Source of the DNA: Primulina eburnea
Lineage: Eukaryota > Streptophyta > Magnoliopsida > Lamiales > Gesneriaceae
Reading direction: 5' to 3'
Assembly: GCF_022965805.1 (NCBI RefSeq)
Contig: NC_133105.1
Span: 4,340,001-4,404,000, forward strand
Length of the DNA: 64,000 nucleotides
Shown here: positions 1 through 12,221 of the stretch, piece by piece
How the letters are laid out: the number at the start of each line of letters is the position of its first letter
Numbering within the stretch: the first letter of the stretch is position 1
Program-made: the position numbers and the translations under genes
The notes under the pieces: model-generated
Databases searched by the model: none
What the model was told of the DNA's origin: nothing
The model's input: only the letters and a program-made list of their open reading frames with translations

Positions 1-3000
1 AAGGATAATCGGAATGCTTAGAAACATCAACTTCATAGTTGCTTGGTGCTGGAAGCTCCGGTGTTGAAGGCTGATCAGGACAACTAACAAGTGAACAATT
101 TGAAGCGGAATTACTGACTGCTTGATGATCATCGAGCTCTAGCATATGCTGGCCACATGAAGACCCTAAATCCATTCCACCAGAATCCATGAACTCTTGA
201 CTGAGTTGGGTAGGTAGCACACTGGCTTGTTCTTGTGGCGTTGTTTCTATTATATTGTGAAAACAAACATTGTGGTATAAAAGGTTCCTTTGTAGGCACA
301 ACTTTTGTTCTGGATCTAAGTTAATTTGCTCTGAGGAAGACTGGGTTGTGGCGGTATGGACAAAATCCATGCTACGTTCATTTACTATTGAACCGAAATC
401 CAGATTAACAATGGTATCTGCTTCTTCAGACTTTGGATGATTGTAACTGATACAAAAGACACTGTCCAAATCTGATGGGGTTACATGTCTTTGACTCACT
501 TCCTCCACTAAGACAGATTTCCCTTGACTTTCCAAGAGAAAATTCTTGCCATTTTCAAGTTTATTGGGATTTGAATCCTCGAAACAAGGTATACCATCTT
601 CTACCAACTGATTGATACCAAGAGGTGAATAGACACCATTTTGGCCGCCATTATCAGCAACTGAAACCACACTAGAGGCCACAATTGCAATCCCTGATAC
701 ATCAGTCTGTGAATCAGGTTCACTCAACAAGACATTATTATCATTCAACGTTGTAAGTTCTGGAGATGCAGGGATATTTGTTGCTTCTTGAGCATAGGAG
801 CTCCTACATGAGGTGATTCCACCCTTTTCAACAATATCTGTCTTTCCGTGCGGCCCTACCAAATTCTCTTGGATGGAACACAAACTTTCTACAGCCGTTA
901 AATCATGGGAGGAAGCATCATCTGTGATTCCTGTGGCCTTCAACCCCAGAACTTCACAAGACTTGAGAGTTTCAACTGCCAGAGTTTCATTAACTGTTGT
1001 CTCCTTATCAAGATTAACAACATAATTGTCATGAGTATCTAAACCTGTCTCTGGCCAATCTTGAGAGCATTTTACATGTGATGCCATTATATTTGGTGAA
1101 CAAATCTGATTGTGAACTGATCTATTACAACCATTCCCTTCTATGTCAACAGTTTGAGCATTACCAAGGGATGGTTTCTTGAGTTCTTCACCGAGAGAAG
1201 CCTCCATGATAGATGAAAAGTCATTAGAAGCATTAGCAAAAGCATTTAAGGTCACATCATTTGACTCATCAATTGATTTTTCTTCTTTTGGAAGTGCTGA
1301 CATGAAACTATGTCCATCATGAGCCGAATTAGGAAAATCAAATCTATAGTTTTCAGAAAACTCTAAATCTCCATCATTTGATTCATCCACGACTAGAGTC
1401 TCAGTAGAAATCATTTGTGGCAAGTTATCCTTGTTTGGAGGAAGACAGGTTCGATTGTATAACAAAAAACCAGTAGAATTACATGATTCATTCTCACTAT
1501 TTGATCTCTGAACTGTATTGCTTCCGGCAGAGGAGCTTGGGGAATTATCTCTTAATTGAGTTTTAGAATCAGAGACACTGAAAGAACATCCTGGATCTAT
1601 GGCCAGTTTTTCTTTCTTTGCTTCGCTATTGGCAAGGGACGACTTTTCATCACACTCAGGTTCCGACAGGTCCCCCTGATTGGGGCTATCCACTTGCACG
1701 AAATCGAAAGACACGGCAATTGGACTATCCGCGGTATGACATGGATTTGTATATGTTGCATTCCCATCAATTGATTTATGTACCAGATGAACTCCTGAAG
1801 AGGAAAGCAGGGAACTATGTTCTGACTGCAAAATGAAATCAGAGAAGCTGGGAGAATATGCTGCATCAGTGACCGGATTTGTCTTAACTTCTTTATCTGA
1901 AATATATAACTTTTCAACTAATTCAGGTGCCCTAGAGATAATTTCTCCCAAAATGTATTCTGAATCAGAATCTTCTAATGTAGAATCCAAATCGGTAAGG
2001 TTCCTATCAGAAGTCTGCTGCATAAAGTCAGGACAGTGGTTGGTGATAGCAAGTGCACGAGTGCACGTATCATCAGAAACTGCAGATCTTGTATGGTGAG
2101 CCACAGGACAAACTTCATCTGCCGTATTATGGAAAAATGGTGCATTGATGATCTCAATTTCAGGTGTACAGGCAGCAACATAATCTTCAGACTTTGTACT
2201 ATCAGCCGAAGTATTTGGAAAGTACATAGCAGAGAAACTAGAAATCTCTTTCCCGGATGAATGATTCTCATCGTCAGACAACATAGAGTTTCCGGTAGAT
2301 TGAGAATCTGTAGAATGAAAGTGTTGTTCCTCAGTGGAAATTACATCAAAAGTCGATAGTTTCCTGTTGATATAAGAGGTGATATCGGTCTTCTCTCTCA
2401 GTTCAGAGTCCGTATCAAGTTCGGACTCAATGGTTATTGGTGCGTCCACGAAATTGTCTATCTCACTGGCAAAATCATCAGTTAGATAACCAATTAAGAT
2501 GTCATCTGCTTTACTTTCTCCATCAACAACCATATCCTTTTCACTGGTTACCCGATCACAAGAGTATGTGACACTATCTTCTACAATGCTAGGATAAGAA
2601 TTGTCTTCCTTCAAGATTTTACATTTGGAAACCTCATCTTGCTCGTATATGGATGGTTTCAGCATAATATCCTCTCTTTGTGGAGATGGAGGACTTCTTT
2701 TCCTCTCCACAATGTCTCTGTCAGCGCTCATTCCAAATTGAAGTACTACAAAACTAGAGTCATCGTGATCAGTTGTTGGCAATGTCCTCAAGAATGATGA
2801 ATTCATGGCGATTTCATGAAGCACTTTATGCTCCGGAGAAGGAATTTTTAATATTTTTTCCATGTAGCTCTGCCCAATTTTCAAGTCAAATGGTAATACA
2901 TTCAGCCTCCTTTTTAATTTCACACGATCTGCAGGACTGCTTTCACTATTTCCATCATGATCCTCCATGAAAAGTTGATGAAGCCTGAAAATTTAAGATG

Positions 3001-5669
3001 AAAATAAGATGTATGTGAATTTGAAGTGCAGCAATGGCAAATTAAAAAGGCACCAACAGGTACTATTGTCTCACTTTGCATGCGATGATGGTAAAACTTC
3101 AGGGGTTACTCCATTCCTCCAGTATGTTTCTTTTCTCTGTTTGTCATGCAAATAATAGTCAAGCAATAGACAGTTCTGCAGGAGTGTAATGATGTAGGAG
3201 GAACTGTTAGACAGAACTAAAGAAAAAGAGAAGCAGGGGGCGCGAAGGAAGATTCCTAAAGATGCTACCACTGAGGGCTACCATGCATGATTACCTTACT
3301 ATTTAGGTGTCCGTATAAATGTACAAGAGAGTACGTCTTTCGAAATAAAAGAAAATTAATCTGTCATACTTATTCTTTCCAAAAAGAGTGAGTTTCCAAA
3401 ATGTCCATGTCAAAATACAGAGTGTAGGGACTGACCCAGGATGTGGAACAGGATAACCCGAGGTGGCAAATCAATTTTTTTGGAAGAATTATTTATTAAA
3501 TTTCAAAATTTTGCTGAATACTGACCCCTTGCCCTTCCTCTCGAATCTCGGTTCATCTGAGTATAGATGATATCTTATAGGGGGCTATATATTGTACAAA
3601 AAAACACATGGATTTTTACCACTAAAAAGACAAATGAAGTTAGTGGGAGAGTTAAAATTCAGCAGTGCTGGTGCTAAAAGATGCTATCAATTGTTTGGGA
3701 ATTACCTTGGCTTTGCTGATCTTTTTCTCCCTCTGAATATCTGAACCATTCATTTTAATGGAAGAAGTCTCTGTTTTGAAAAATGACGGATCAGTGTAAC
3801 GTTCCAGGCATGCCCCAGCTCCCGCCGTGTCAAATCTAAAGGTTGATATCAATGAGATGGTAATTTTGATGGGACACATTAGTCAATCAATCTAAAAGGA
3901 TCAAAAGCTCATACTTGTCTAAAAGAAATAACTGAGGAGGACCCCTGCATTCTTCATATGACTCCATCATAAAATGAGGTAAATTTCCCTTGGTCACTAT
4001 ATTATGGTCCATCTGTAGATTAGGATGGCAATCAACACCTGCATCACAATATTTAAAGCAAAATTTTAAATCCAAAACATATTCAGGCCTCTTAGAGCAA
4101 AAGACGTGGCGCAAAAAATGACCGAGTCCCTTACAAATTAAAATCCTTATAAAAAATAAAATTCATATTACTCTCTAGAACTAGAAGCTGGAGGATGGTA
4201 TTCTCGTATTCACTCTCACGTAGAGCTCAGAGAGGGGAACACACGGAATAAGGCTGGAAATCCAGTGGCCAGCTCTGGAGATTACCCACCTCAATGAACC
4301 ATTAATTAAAAACGGAATGATCTTGTGAGTCAGGTCGCCCATTGGATTCAGCAAATCATGGCGAAAGCCCCAACAATAAGAGTCAAATGAACAACCACAC
4401 AGCCTAGATTTTCTCAGAAGTACATAACCAAATTATTATTATCATCAGGGTGCTGACAAGCAACTAAGAATCCTCCATAACCAGGTTTCCTAGCAAGGGA
4501 TGAATCAGAATGTAATCAGAACAAGAGTTTGTTCTAACCAGCATGGTACATTAATGAAGAATGATCAGTCTGGGAGAGAAATGCCTTCTGGATGGACGGT
4601 AACTCATCCTCGAGCTGTTGGACTCGAGATAATAAGGTGTGTCCTCTTGTAGCAGTCACCATCACTTTGTCATGTAGTTCATGAAAAATCACCGCCGCAA
4701 ACCTTCAAAGAAAAATAAAAAAAACAATGATGACAACAATCAGAGGCATTTCTCACTATATTTCAAAGAGAACTATGGGGTGAAGATCAGTTGGTGTGAC
4801 TGATGGTGGGTTATCAAACATTAAGAAATAACACCATTAATGTAAAAAGGTCCAAAACACATGAAAGAACTATATCCTATTCCAATCTGCATTAAAAAAG
4901 GAAACAGAAAAAGGAAGAAAAGAAAGAAGAAAAAAATGAAAGTTGGAAATGCACAACCACTAATACTAAATGGACTGCAGGGTGTTATATAAAATGGATA
5001 ACAGTCTGAAGTAGAAACACAAAGGCTAAAAGTATCTTGGTTTCATGTGAGCAGGCGAGACTTCATATATGTGTAGCTTTAGTATAACTGACAAGGTAAA
5101 TTCACATTGAAATAATAGCAGAGAAACCATTGTCGGTCCCAAAGGTGGCCTGACCTGCCTTTCTTATCTGTAATAAATAAAAAGGATGGCAACATGGCTT
5201 GTCCAGTTTATTACAACACACACAGTAGTTCATTGTGAAGATGTTTCCAGCAAAGCATTTGCCAACATAAAATCCCGCAAGCACGTACATTATAAGATTT
5301 GAATAAAATTCAGGGGGAAAAGTCCGTAGGTTGTAATCTAAATAACAAAATTTAAACGGACCCGCAACACAAAAAAGAAAATAAAAAACGAAGTTACAAA
5401 CCATAGCCTTAGATAACTTGACATAGATCTCAACCCCCACAAGTAAAATTTTAATACAAAAAGGCAAAATTCAGACACACAGAACATCATCCAAACCAGA
5501 TTTAAAAAACTGACTCGGAGAGGTCCCCCAGCTGGCGGAGGAGACCGACGAAACCAGACATGGCCACCCCTTCGAGCAATGCCTCCGGATCATCCTTATC
5601 GACGGCAGTGTACAGATGCGGATCAGCTAAACTGTACTCGGACCTTATCTCGTACCTAGTAATCGGCAT
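1..5669 (-). CDS. SCAR: SCAR/WAVE actin-nucleation regulator (C-terminus off window)
   Basis: Component of the WAVE/SCAR complex, which activates ARP2/3 to nucleate branched actin at the plasma membrane. Six exons fit with exact phase: 5669-5515, 4702-4539, 4038-3915, 3835-3706, 3136-3075 and 2984 to the left edge. The N-terminus reads [17 protein letters not shown], followed by [31 protein letters not shown] and [16 protein letters not shown], the SCAR homology domain that binds the other WAVE subunits. The last exon is open for 2984 bases to position 1. It encodes a serine- and acid-rich, probably disordered region, as in plant SCAR proteins. About 1206 codons are visible. The WH2/acidic ARP2/3-binding end should lie beyond the window. 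The start at 5669 gives the canonical N-terminus. I cannot assign it to SCAR2 or another paralogue. Family identity is near certain; exon borders come from GT-AG sites and phase only. Confidence 0.95.
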
Positions 5670-5825
5670 TTCCCTATCTCCAAACCCTAACCAGATTTCA
5701 AAATCTTCAAGGAACTCTCAAAATTCCAGTTTCTAAACCATCTAAACACATGCTATATTATATGTATGCATGTGAGTGAGGAGAAGGAACTCCGTTAACC
5801 TTATTAACTGACAACGCTGTGTTTT

Positions 5826-5857
5826 TATTAATTAATTATTATTATTATTAATGTCCA

Positions 5858-5896
<39 letters not shown>
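5826..5896. repeat. ATT/AAT microsatellite
   Basis: A short ATT run is followed, after a small spacer, by a longer AAT run, so the two arms can pair as an imperfect hairpin. It lies about 160 bases upstream of the SCAR start codon, in the promoter or 5' untranslated region. Confidence 0.85.
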
Positions 5897-6142
5897 TTTT
5901 TATTTCCTGTTTTTTATGTTTATATATATACATACATGTTTATCATACAGTTGGAATATAAAGGCGTGATCTAACCAATAATTTAATAATAATTTTTAAA
6001 AGAGTGGGGCTCCAGCAAACCATACATATATAAATAGTGTCCGCTAATTGTGGAGGAATATGGATGTCACGGATCTAAAAAGTTGTTTTCTTTGGCATAT
6101 ATATGTGTTTGTTATCATATATTTAATAATAGTCAAAAATTT

Positions 6143-6282
6143 GTGTGAGACGGTCTCACAAGTCGTATTTTGTGAGACATAACTCTTATTTGGATCATTC
6201 ATGAAAAAGTACTATTTTTTATTGTGAATATCGGTAGGGTTGACTCATCTCACATATAAAGATTCGTGAAACCGTCTCACAA
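6143..6282. repeat. Dispersed palindromic repeat, copy 1
   Basis: The left arm has GTGTGAGACGGTCTCAC and the right arm has ACCGTCTCAC, around a core with TTATTGTGAATATCGG. Related copies occur at about 12715, 24255 and 26606. The inverted arms and AT-rich core suggest a miniature inverted-repeat element. I could not define a target duplication. Confidence 0.65.
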
Positions 6283-7330
6283 AAAACATACTCTGAATAA
6301 TAATAACGTCCCGACTATCCCATGTTTTTTTATATTTCGTTATTTTTTATGTGCACTAATTAAATTTATAAACTAATATAATAACTTACAAATTATATTG
6401 TTAAAATAAATTATATTGGACAAGTCTTGCGTAATAAATTTATCCAAAAATATTTTGATTTTTGATAAAGAGAATCAAATTTCTTACTATAAACGTTCTT
6501 CTGCTCCACTGACTCAAACGTCAATTTGGAACGACATTGGTCATGCATTGTAATCACGTAATCTTTACGTAAAGCAGCTTGGTTATTTGCGTGTTAAGTT
6601 TTCTACCATTATGCCTACCGAGGCAAATAATTGATTGTGTGTGCAACTTGTATATAAAATATATATATATATATTAATAAAAAAAAGAATTTTTTTTAGT
6701 TATTTGTGAAAATACCGCATGTTGTATGTTGGGGTTAGGAAGCAGCCGCCACCTATACATGAAAATAATACTCCATCTCTTGTAATTGTGCGCTTGATTT
6801 AATTTGATGGCTGCTTTATTAAAAATAAACATGCTATGGTGAATTATACTTTGAACACCCTAACCTGAATTATTTCAATACTCTATAATATAGGCATTAG
6901 TTCGTGTAATTCATTAATGAAATCAGAATTTCGCTTCACAATACAATAATTGTGAATTGGCATTGAGTTTTGGGAAACTCTACGTCTCTATAATTTGGGG
7001 TCACATTTGTTAACTGGGGGATCTATCAACTCTGTCCTCCCCTGCTTATTGTTAACTTGCCACTGGTGATACTAAAGAACGCGGTTAATTTGAAAAAGGA
7101 CACCAGCCAAACTTTTTTAAGAAATTTATTTGTAACCTTCATCAACCAGAGGCACATAATTCAACCTATTGGGCAATGTTGTTTTTGGCAGACGGAGATC
7201 AATTTCAAAGATTAAGTTTGTCCGAGGTCATGTTTTAAATTATTCCCAGTGAATGGATGTGCTCATGCTAGTATACCGTACTTTGGACTGGAAGCTAGAG
7301 CCCTCTAATTTTATTGGCACATATTTGCAG

Positions 7331-7481
7331 CATTGAAGTAATCTATACAGCTTTCGAGGGTAAATCTGCTGTGAATAGGCAGAGGATGGTGTACAACGCA
7401 ATATGGGAAGAACTTCAGGACACAGTTCATGCTGTTGATCAGATGACTACCAGAACTCCTGAAGAAGCATCGGGGAAGTGA
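7331..7481 (+). pseudogene. Orphan 3' exon of a BolA4-like gene
   Basis: After a TTTGCAG acceptor, 151 bases read open to TGA at 7479-7481. The frame gives [20 protein letters not shown] and then [15 protein letters not shown]. This matches the C-terminal half of plastid BolA4-type proteins, which partner monothiol glutaredoxins in Fe-S and redox functions. The conserved RQRMVY element is intact. I could not find the N-terminal half (transit peptide and first BolA helix) in the roughly 1.6 kb upstream. I therefore treat it as a gene fragment. A live gene with a distant first exon is possible but less likely. Confidence 0.65.
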
Positions 7482-8644
7482 TAGAATGAGACAAAATAGT
7501 TGCTATATCGTCTTAGTTATGTTATGATGCACCTGCAAAGATTTGAGAAATTTATTGTGAGCAAATCAATTCACATTAATCTGATAACGCATTATGCTAT
7601 CAGTTTTAAAAGTATGTGTTAAGCTTATCAGCTTATGGTTCAAGAAGCCCGAGGAACATGTGTTTTGTTGATCATATTTTCCTTTATGAGAATAATTCAC
7701 AACCAACCATATAATTGAAGATATGGTCATTAATATTTGCTCTTTCTTGATTGATCTGATGGACACAATCCTGATCATGGATACTAATAGCATTGCAGAT
7801 GATCAGCAAAAGCATTTAAAATATTGCCGATGATCATGCAATGAATTCCAGGGGATAAAAATAGATAGTTATTGTGTAGGGAGATATTCTCAAGTTGCTT
7901 GCAGTTGGTTTGCATGCAATGATACCTTTGAAGGTGGTGACCACCGTCAAGCAATGTTCACGCCTCATTCCATTTACAATCCCGAGTTACTAAGCATGAT
8001 AACAGCTTCTTTGGAATAAATTATAACTTCCAGGATTATCTTCTTGCCTCTCAATTGAGGATGATAACAGAATATAGAATATACTCCTGCCCTGACCTGG
8101 CCATCTCTGTCCTTGATGAAGGAGAACTCGTTTACAAGAAAACAAGTGCACATGCTTTCTATCTAAATGAAGTAAAAGTACAAACGAATCGATGACTTAC
8201 TTCCACTTAATGTAACCAGGATTGATTTTAAGTTCCAAGCTAATAATAGCATAGACGTGGCTTGAATAATATCATAAGGTTAAGATCGATATGGATGCTA
8301 TATGGCGTCTTTTTTCCTCCCTAAAGACATGAATCGAGGTCAGAATAACTGTACATGTTTAAGATCGATACGCAAGTAATATGCATTTGGTGTTGATTTA
8401 CCATTTTAATGTGATAAAGGACAGGCTATGCCCCGCAGTAAATCAACAACTATGTATGACAAAGAGAAATATTCGTCTCTGTTGTGTGTTTAACCTTTTT
8501 TTTATATAAATCAGGCATAGCTTGCTGCATAACCTCTGATGCTCAAACAGAACCTTCTATTTATGCCATCAGAATGCATGTTAAATATCCACGAGCCTAG
8601 CTCCTACACAACTGAGTTTTAGCTTAATAGATTTAAGAAGAAAA
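7482..8644. other. Intergenic, no gene seen
   Basis: I find no credible coding frame on either strand. A TATA-like TATATAAA near 8503 lies about 140 bases before the dead LOR gene and could be its old promoter. Confidence 0.5.
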
Positions 8645-8935
8645 ATGGATAGTTCGACGGTGGTAATCAACCCGAGATTCTGTTTTCCAGGGGAGATTCG
8701 TTTAACAATTGTGAAGAATATCATGCCAATCAGTGGAGGCAATTTTATGGTCACCAACGATATAGGTGATATTATATTTAAAGGGAGAGAGACTGTTAAG
8801 TTTTCATAGCCGCCATGTAGTAGCCCGAATTCCAAATTGGGTAATTAACGGAGTAATGGTGATTAAGAAGGTTTAATGTGTAATTTTGACCGAGTCATGA
8901 TCGGACGGACCGAAGATGGTTCGGAAGCACCGAAG

Positions 8936-9190
8936 AGTTCGTAAGGTCCGAAGTGAGTTCGGTGGATCCGATCATTAGGTGTCAAGAGTTGATCGACACG
9001 TGGGAGTTCGGAAGGTCCGAAGTGTAGGTTCGGTGGATCCGATCATAAGGTGTCAAGAGCAGCTGGACACGTGCATGTTCGGACGGTCCGAAGTGTATGA
9101 TCGGAGGATCCGATCATGAGCTGTCAAGAGCCAATGGACACGTAGCGTTCGGACGTTCCGAAGTGGTGTTCGGAGGATCCGAACATGGCC
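8936..9190 (+). repeat. Tandem repeats in the U3 of the solo LTR
   Basis: Roughly four degenerate units of about 65-70 bases. Each contains a GTTCGGAnGGTCCGAAGTG-like segment, a GGATCCGATCAT-like segment, a GTGTCAAGAG-like segment and GACACGTG or GACACGTAG. They lie just upstream of the LTR TATA box, as retrotransposon enhancer repeats do. The GACACGTG core resembles a G-box/ABRE. Confidence 0.75.
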
Positions 9191-9199
9191 TATAAATAG
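9191..9199 (+). promoter_or_regulatory. TATA box of solo LTR
   Basis: TATAAATAG lies directly after the U3 tandem repeats. Transcription would be expected about 30 bases downstream, reading toward the 3' part of the broken LOR gene. Confidence 0.6.
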
Positions 9200-10800
9200 T
9201 GGTCGGATTTCCTCATTTTGACTCGCCAATTCAGAGAATTCCATAGCATTTCAGTCGTTTCTGACAGGTTCTAGTCTTGTTCCGAGATTTGGGCACTAGC
9301 GGGGAGCTGCTGGTCTTGTAGCAGAGCTGTGCTCTAGTTGGGAGCTAGCGGCATCAGCGGGCTAGCGACGGACGAAGGTTTGGAATTTTATCAGTATTTA
9401 TCTCAGGATTATCTAGTTAAGTCTGGTAGATAAGTTTAGTGATGGTTTTCACTTGATGAATAGGCTTGGATTAGACCTGTTGTCTGGTGGTTCCAGTGGA
9501 TTAGGATTGCTGTGATAGAGGTACGAAAGTACTATCCGAGATATCCTGGTTGAGTATACATTCTTATATGTGTTGCATGATTATGTGGTGCATTGATATA
9601 TGTCATATGATGCATGCTATTATGTCACGGTTATTACTGCACGTTGCATTTCATGTTGAGCCGTATTCTTCTTCGAGATAGCCTTTACTGTTGAGCTGTA
9701 TCTCTTTCGAGATAAGCTATATCTTGGGGCCGCTCAGCCCTGTCTTGTGGACGCATGGACACCGAGAGTACACAGTGGCCGACGGGTCGGGAGGGCTTCG
9801 GTGGTCCGGGACATTTTAGGTCCACGTCTGTCTTGTAGTGGATGCAGTGACCCAGAGGTGTACCGCGCGGCACTATCCACTTGGCGCCTCTAGACTGAGC
9901 ATTGTTGAGATCCTTTTGTGACTCCTGTTTCTTGACTACCCCGGTATCATGATCATAGCATGTGCATTTCATATAGGTCTGTATACTCATACTTTTGTAC
10001 TGGGCGTTCTTATCGCTCACGTCCTCGGTTTTGTTTATTCTTGGACACCCCATTCCCACGGGGCAGGCCTCAGGTTGGACAGCTCAGGAGGAGCAGGAGG
10101 AGGACGTTGAGTAGCTGGTTGGTTTAGTTATCGGTATTGTTTTGATTCGATATGGTTGTATTGGATATTTTATTTTTGAGTTATTCTAGACTTCGATTGG
10201 GTTGTATAATTATAGTTGTCGACTTTTTCCGCTGTTATCTCTGATTATTGTTAATTAGGTTAATTGCATGTTTAGTTTTTGATTAGTAGGTGATTCTGGA
10301 ACGGGTCACTACACGCCATGTCCTCCTTGATGCTGCGGGCAATCCCATTACCACCCTGAAGAAGAAAAAGGTGAGGTTTGCACTTAGGAAGCTTCATCTC
10401 TCCTTAAAGTGTTTCAGTATTACATGAGTTTTATTTGTCTTGACCTAACGCTAGCTCTATCTCTTAAGATTTTGAGTGCACTCGAATGATGGCGAGTTTA
10501 CAAGGGAGACAGCTCAGATCCCGGTGATGTTTTTAGCGCTGCCCAATTCAGGACTGATGAAGTAGAAGTAATCCTAGGCAACAAGAAGGAAAAGAATTCA
10601 TGGGGTTTTAAAGTTGTTGGTAGTTGGTTGGAGAGGTCATGGATCATATACAACCACCATTAAACAGGAAATTGCAGGTGCAGAGGAAGCACAGATTTAG
10701 ATAAGTGATGAAGGGCAAGGACACTCTGAACGTGACCGTGAGTCTGAATGTCGACTATTCCTTCGTGGTTGCGTTGGTGGACGGTGGTGAATGGTGATAC

Positions 10801-11355
10801 TTAATCGAATCAACGATGGCGTAGATGATTGAACTCTGGCTGCATTTGGATGGAGATATAATATAAGTTTACAATAACAGAGAATCTTGGTTTCCGTATA
10901 AAAAAAGAGCACTCTTGCTTAGACCTTGAGCTGCCAATGTGGTCATGGAAAAAAGAACAAGTTTCAAACTTGATAATGCCGCGTATATAACGTGTTATTG
11001 AAAATGATCTATGTCAATGTGTAAACCGCATCATTTATAAGTTTGACTTGTTCCATTTACTATTCAAGATGACATGGGAACAGATCCAACGACATCCATC
11101 TTGACACCTTCCTTCCTTATTCGAGGAAAGAAACTCTCAGACTCCTTCGTAAATTATGTTAATAAGATTTATTATATAAAGGAAAAAGGAAACCTTATCG
11201 TATATTCGACCATTTTCCAATTTTCTTTAAATCCTATAATTCTGCACCGATCGGTATATCATCGTTTGGTGTCTGTGTCGGCAGATATATATCTCCAAAC
11301 TCACCGCAAGTGCAGTCCCTGTATTCTTGATCTTATCAGCAGATAAAACATACTT
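10801..11355. other. Spacer between LOR pseudogene and LOR gene
   Basis: No credible coding frame. It should hold the promoter and 5' untranslated region of the intact LOR gene. GTATATAA near 10983 is a weak TATA candidate. Confidence 0.45.
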
Positions 11356-12221
11356 ATGATGATGGGTGGATCGAGTTATGCGCCAGGGCCCCAGCAGGTG
11401 GCGGTGATCAGCCCGCAGTTCTGCGTGAATTACCCAATCGATCTGACTATTGTGCGGAAGCTGATGACTCTGTCGGAGGGAAATTTCGGAGTTACCGATG
11501 TAAACGGTAACATAATGTTCAGAGTCAAAGGGAAACTCTTCAGCCTCCGTGATCGCCGCGTTTTGTACGATCTCGCCGGGAACCCCCTCATCACTTTTCA
11601 CCAAAAGGTTGTTTTTTTATTCTTTCTCGTTAAGTTTCTTGTGTTGTGGGAAAATTTTATTCTAAAAAACGTTGTTTTATTGTTCCAGATGCTATCTGCA
11701 CATAGAAGATGGGTGGTTTTTAGAGGAGATAGCACAGATTCAAAGGATCTTCTTTTCAGCGTGAAGAAATCTTCGCTCTTACAGATGAAGACGAAGCTAG
11801 ATGTGTTCTTGGCCTCCAACCCCAGAGAGGATTTGTGTGACTTCAGGATCGAAGGCAGCTGGTTCGAGAGATCCTGCGTCATATATGCTGGAAATTCTTC
11901 CAACATCATCGCACAGGTAAACGATTCCACAACACACTACATCAATTACATTCAAGTTAAATCAAACAATATGTGTAACTATAACTTCTTTCACGTTTTT
12001 TTTAAATATATTATTTCCCTTTTTAAAATTTATTTTGTTTATTGAGTTGGTTTTAAAAACTGGAATTGATGCAGATGCACAGGAAACACAGTGCCCAAAG
12101 TATCCTACTTGGGAAAGAGACTTTCGGGGTGACTGTGTATCCTAACGTGGATTACGCCTTCATTGTTGCGCTTGTTGTTATTCTTGAAGAGATCAACGAG
12201 GACAGGTCTGGTGAAGACTGA
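11356..12221 (+). CDS. LURP-one-related (LOR) protein
   Basis: Plant LOR proteins have a tubby-C-like beta-barrel. The founder, LURP1, is linked to basal defence against oomycetes, but most members have no known biochemical role. Exons 11356-11607, 11689-11916 and 12075-12221 join in phase 0 to give 208 residues, the usual family length. Typical segments are INYPIDL-type strand 1 (here VNYPIDLTIVRKL), VKGKLFSLRDRRVLYDLAGN, MLSAHRRWVVFRGDS, SWFERSCVIYAG and the C-terminal VTVYPNVDYAFIVALVVILE. Start is the first of consecutive ATGs (MMMGGSS); a start one or two codons later is equally possible. It sits about 550 bases after a broken paralogue, so this was a tandem pair. Confidence 0.93.

Larger units (their letters stand above)
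5670..7330. other. Intergenic, SCAR promoter side
   Basis: AT-rich DNA upstream of the SCAR start. It holds an ATT/AAT microsatellite around 5830-5896 and one copy of a dispersed palindromic repeat (6143-6282). I see no gene before the BolA-like exon at 7331. Confidence 0.6.
8816..10313 (+). mobile_element. Solo LTR (1498 bp) with 5-bp target duplication
   Basis: The insertion begins TGTAGTAGCCCG and ends CGGGTCACTACA, an imperfect inverted terminal pair with the TG...CA ends of an LTR. It is flanked by perfect CGCCA at 8811-8815 and 10314-10318. No primer-binding site, gag or pol follows, so one LTR remains, probably after LTR-LTR recombination. A TATA box (TATAAATAG, 9191-9199) supports the + orientation. 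The left part carries tandem units with CACGTG-type cores. The short open frames inside (for example on the minus strand near 9685-10059) have no recognisable product. Terminal sequence and length suggest Ty3/gypsy, by inference. Confidence 0.92.
8645..10800 (+). pseudogene. LURP-one-related pseudogene split by a solo LTR
   Basis: Remnant of a LOR (tubby-like beta-barrel fold) gene, paralogous to the intact one at 11356. Exon 1 starts at ATG 8645 with INPRFCFPGEIRLTIVKNI and GGNFMVTNDIGDIIFKG. It is broken at 8815 by the LTR and resumes at 10319 with VLLDAAGNPITTLKKK, ending at a GTGAGG donor near 10369. Exon 2 (about 10470-10663) has YKGDSSDPGDVFSA and VVGSWLERSWIIY. Exon 3 (about 10678-10790) has GKDTLNVTVSLNVDYSFVVAL. 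Besides the insertion there is a one-base frameshift just before it, an in-frame TGA early in exon 2 and a TAA early in exon 3. It cannot encode a full protein. Confidence 0.9.

Noticed and set aside
5102..5467. 121-residue minus-strand open frame
   Set aside because: It lies inside SCAR intron 1, between the phase-matched exons at 5515 and 4702, and resembles no known protein.
7566..7793. 75-residue minus-strand frame
   Set aside because: It faintly resembles transposon-type peptide composition, but I found no conserved motif.
9685..10059. 124-residue minus-strand open frame
   Set aside because: It lies in the solo LTR on the strand opposite to its transcription and has no family features.
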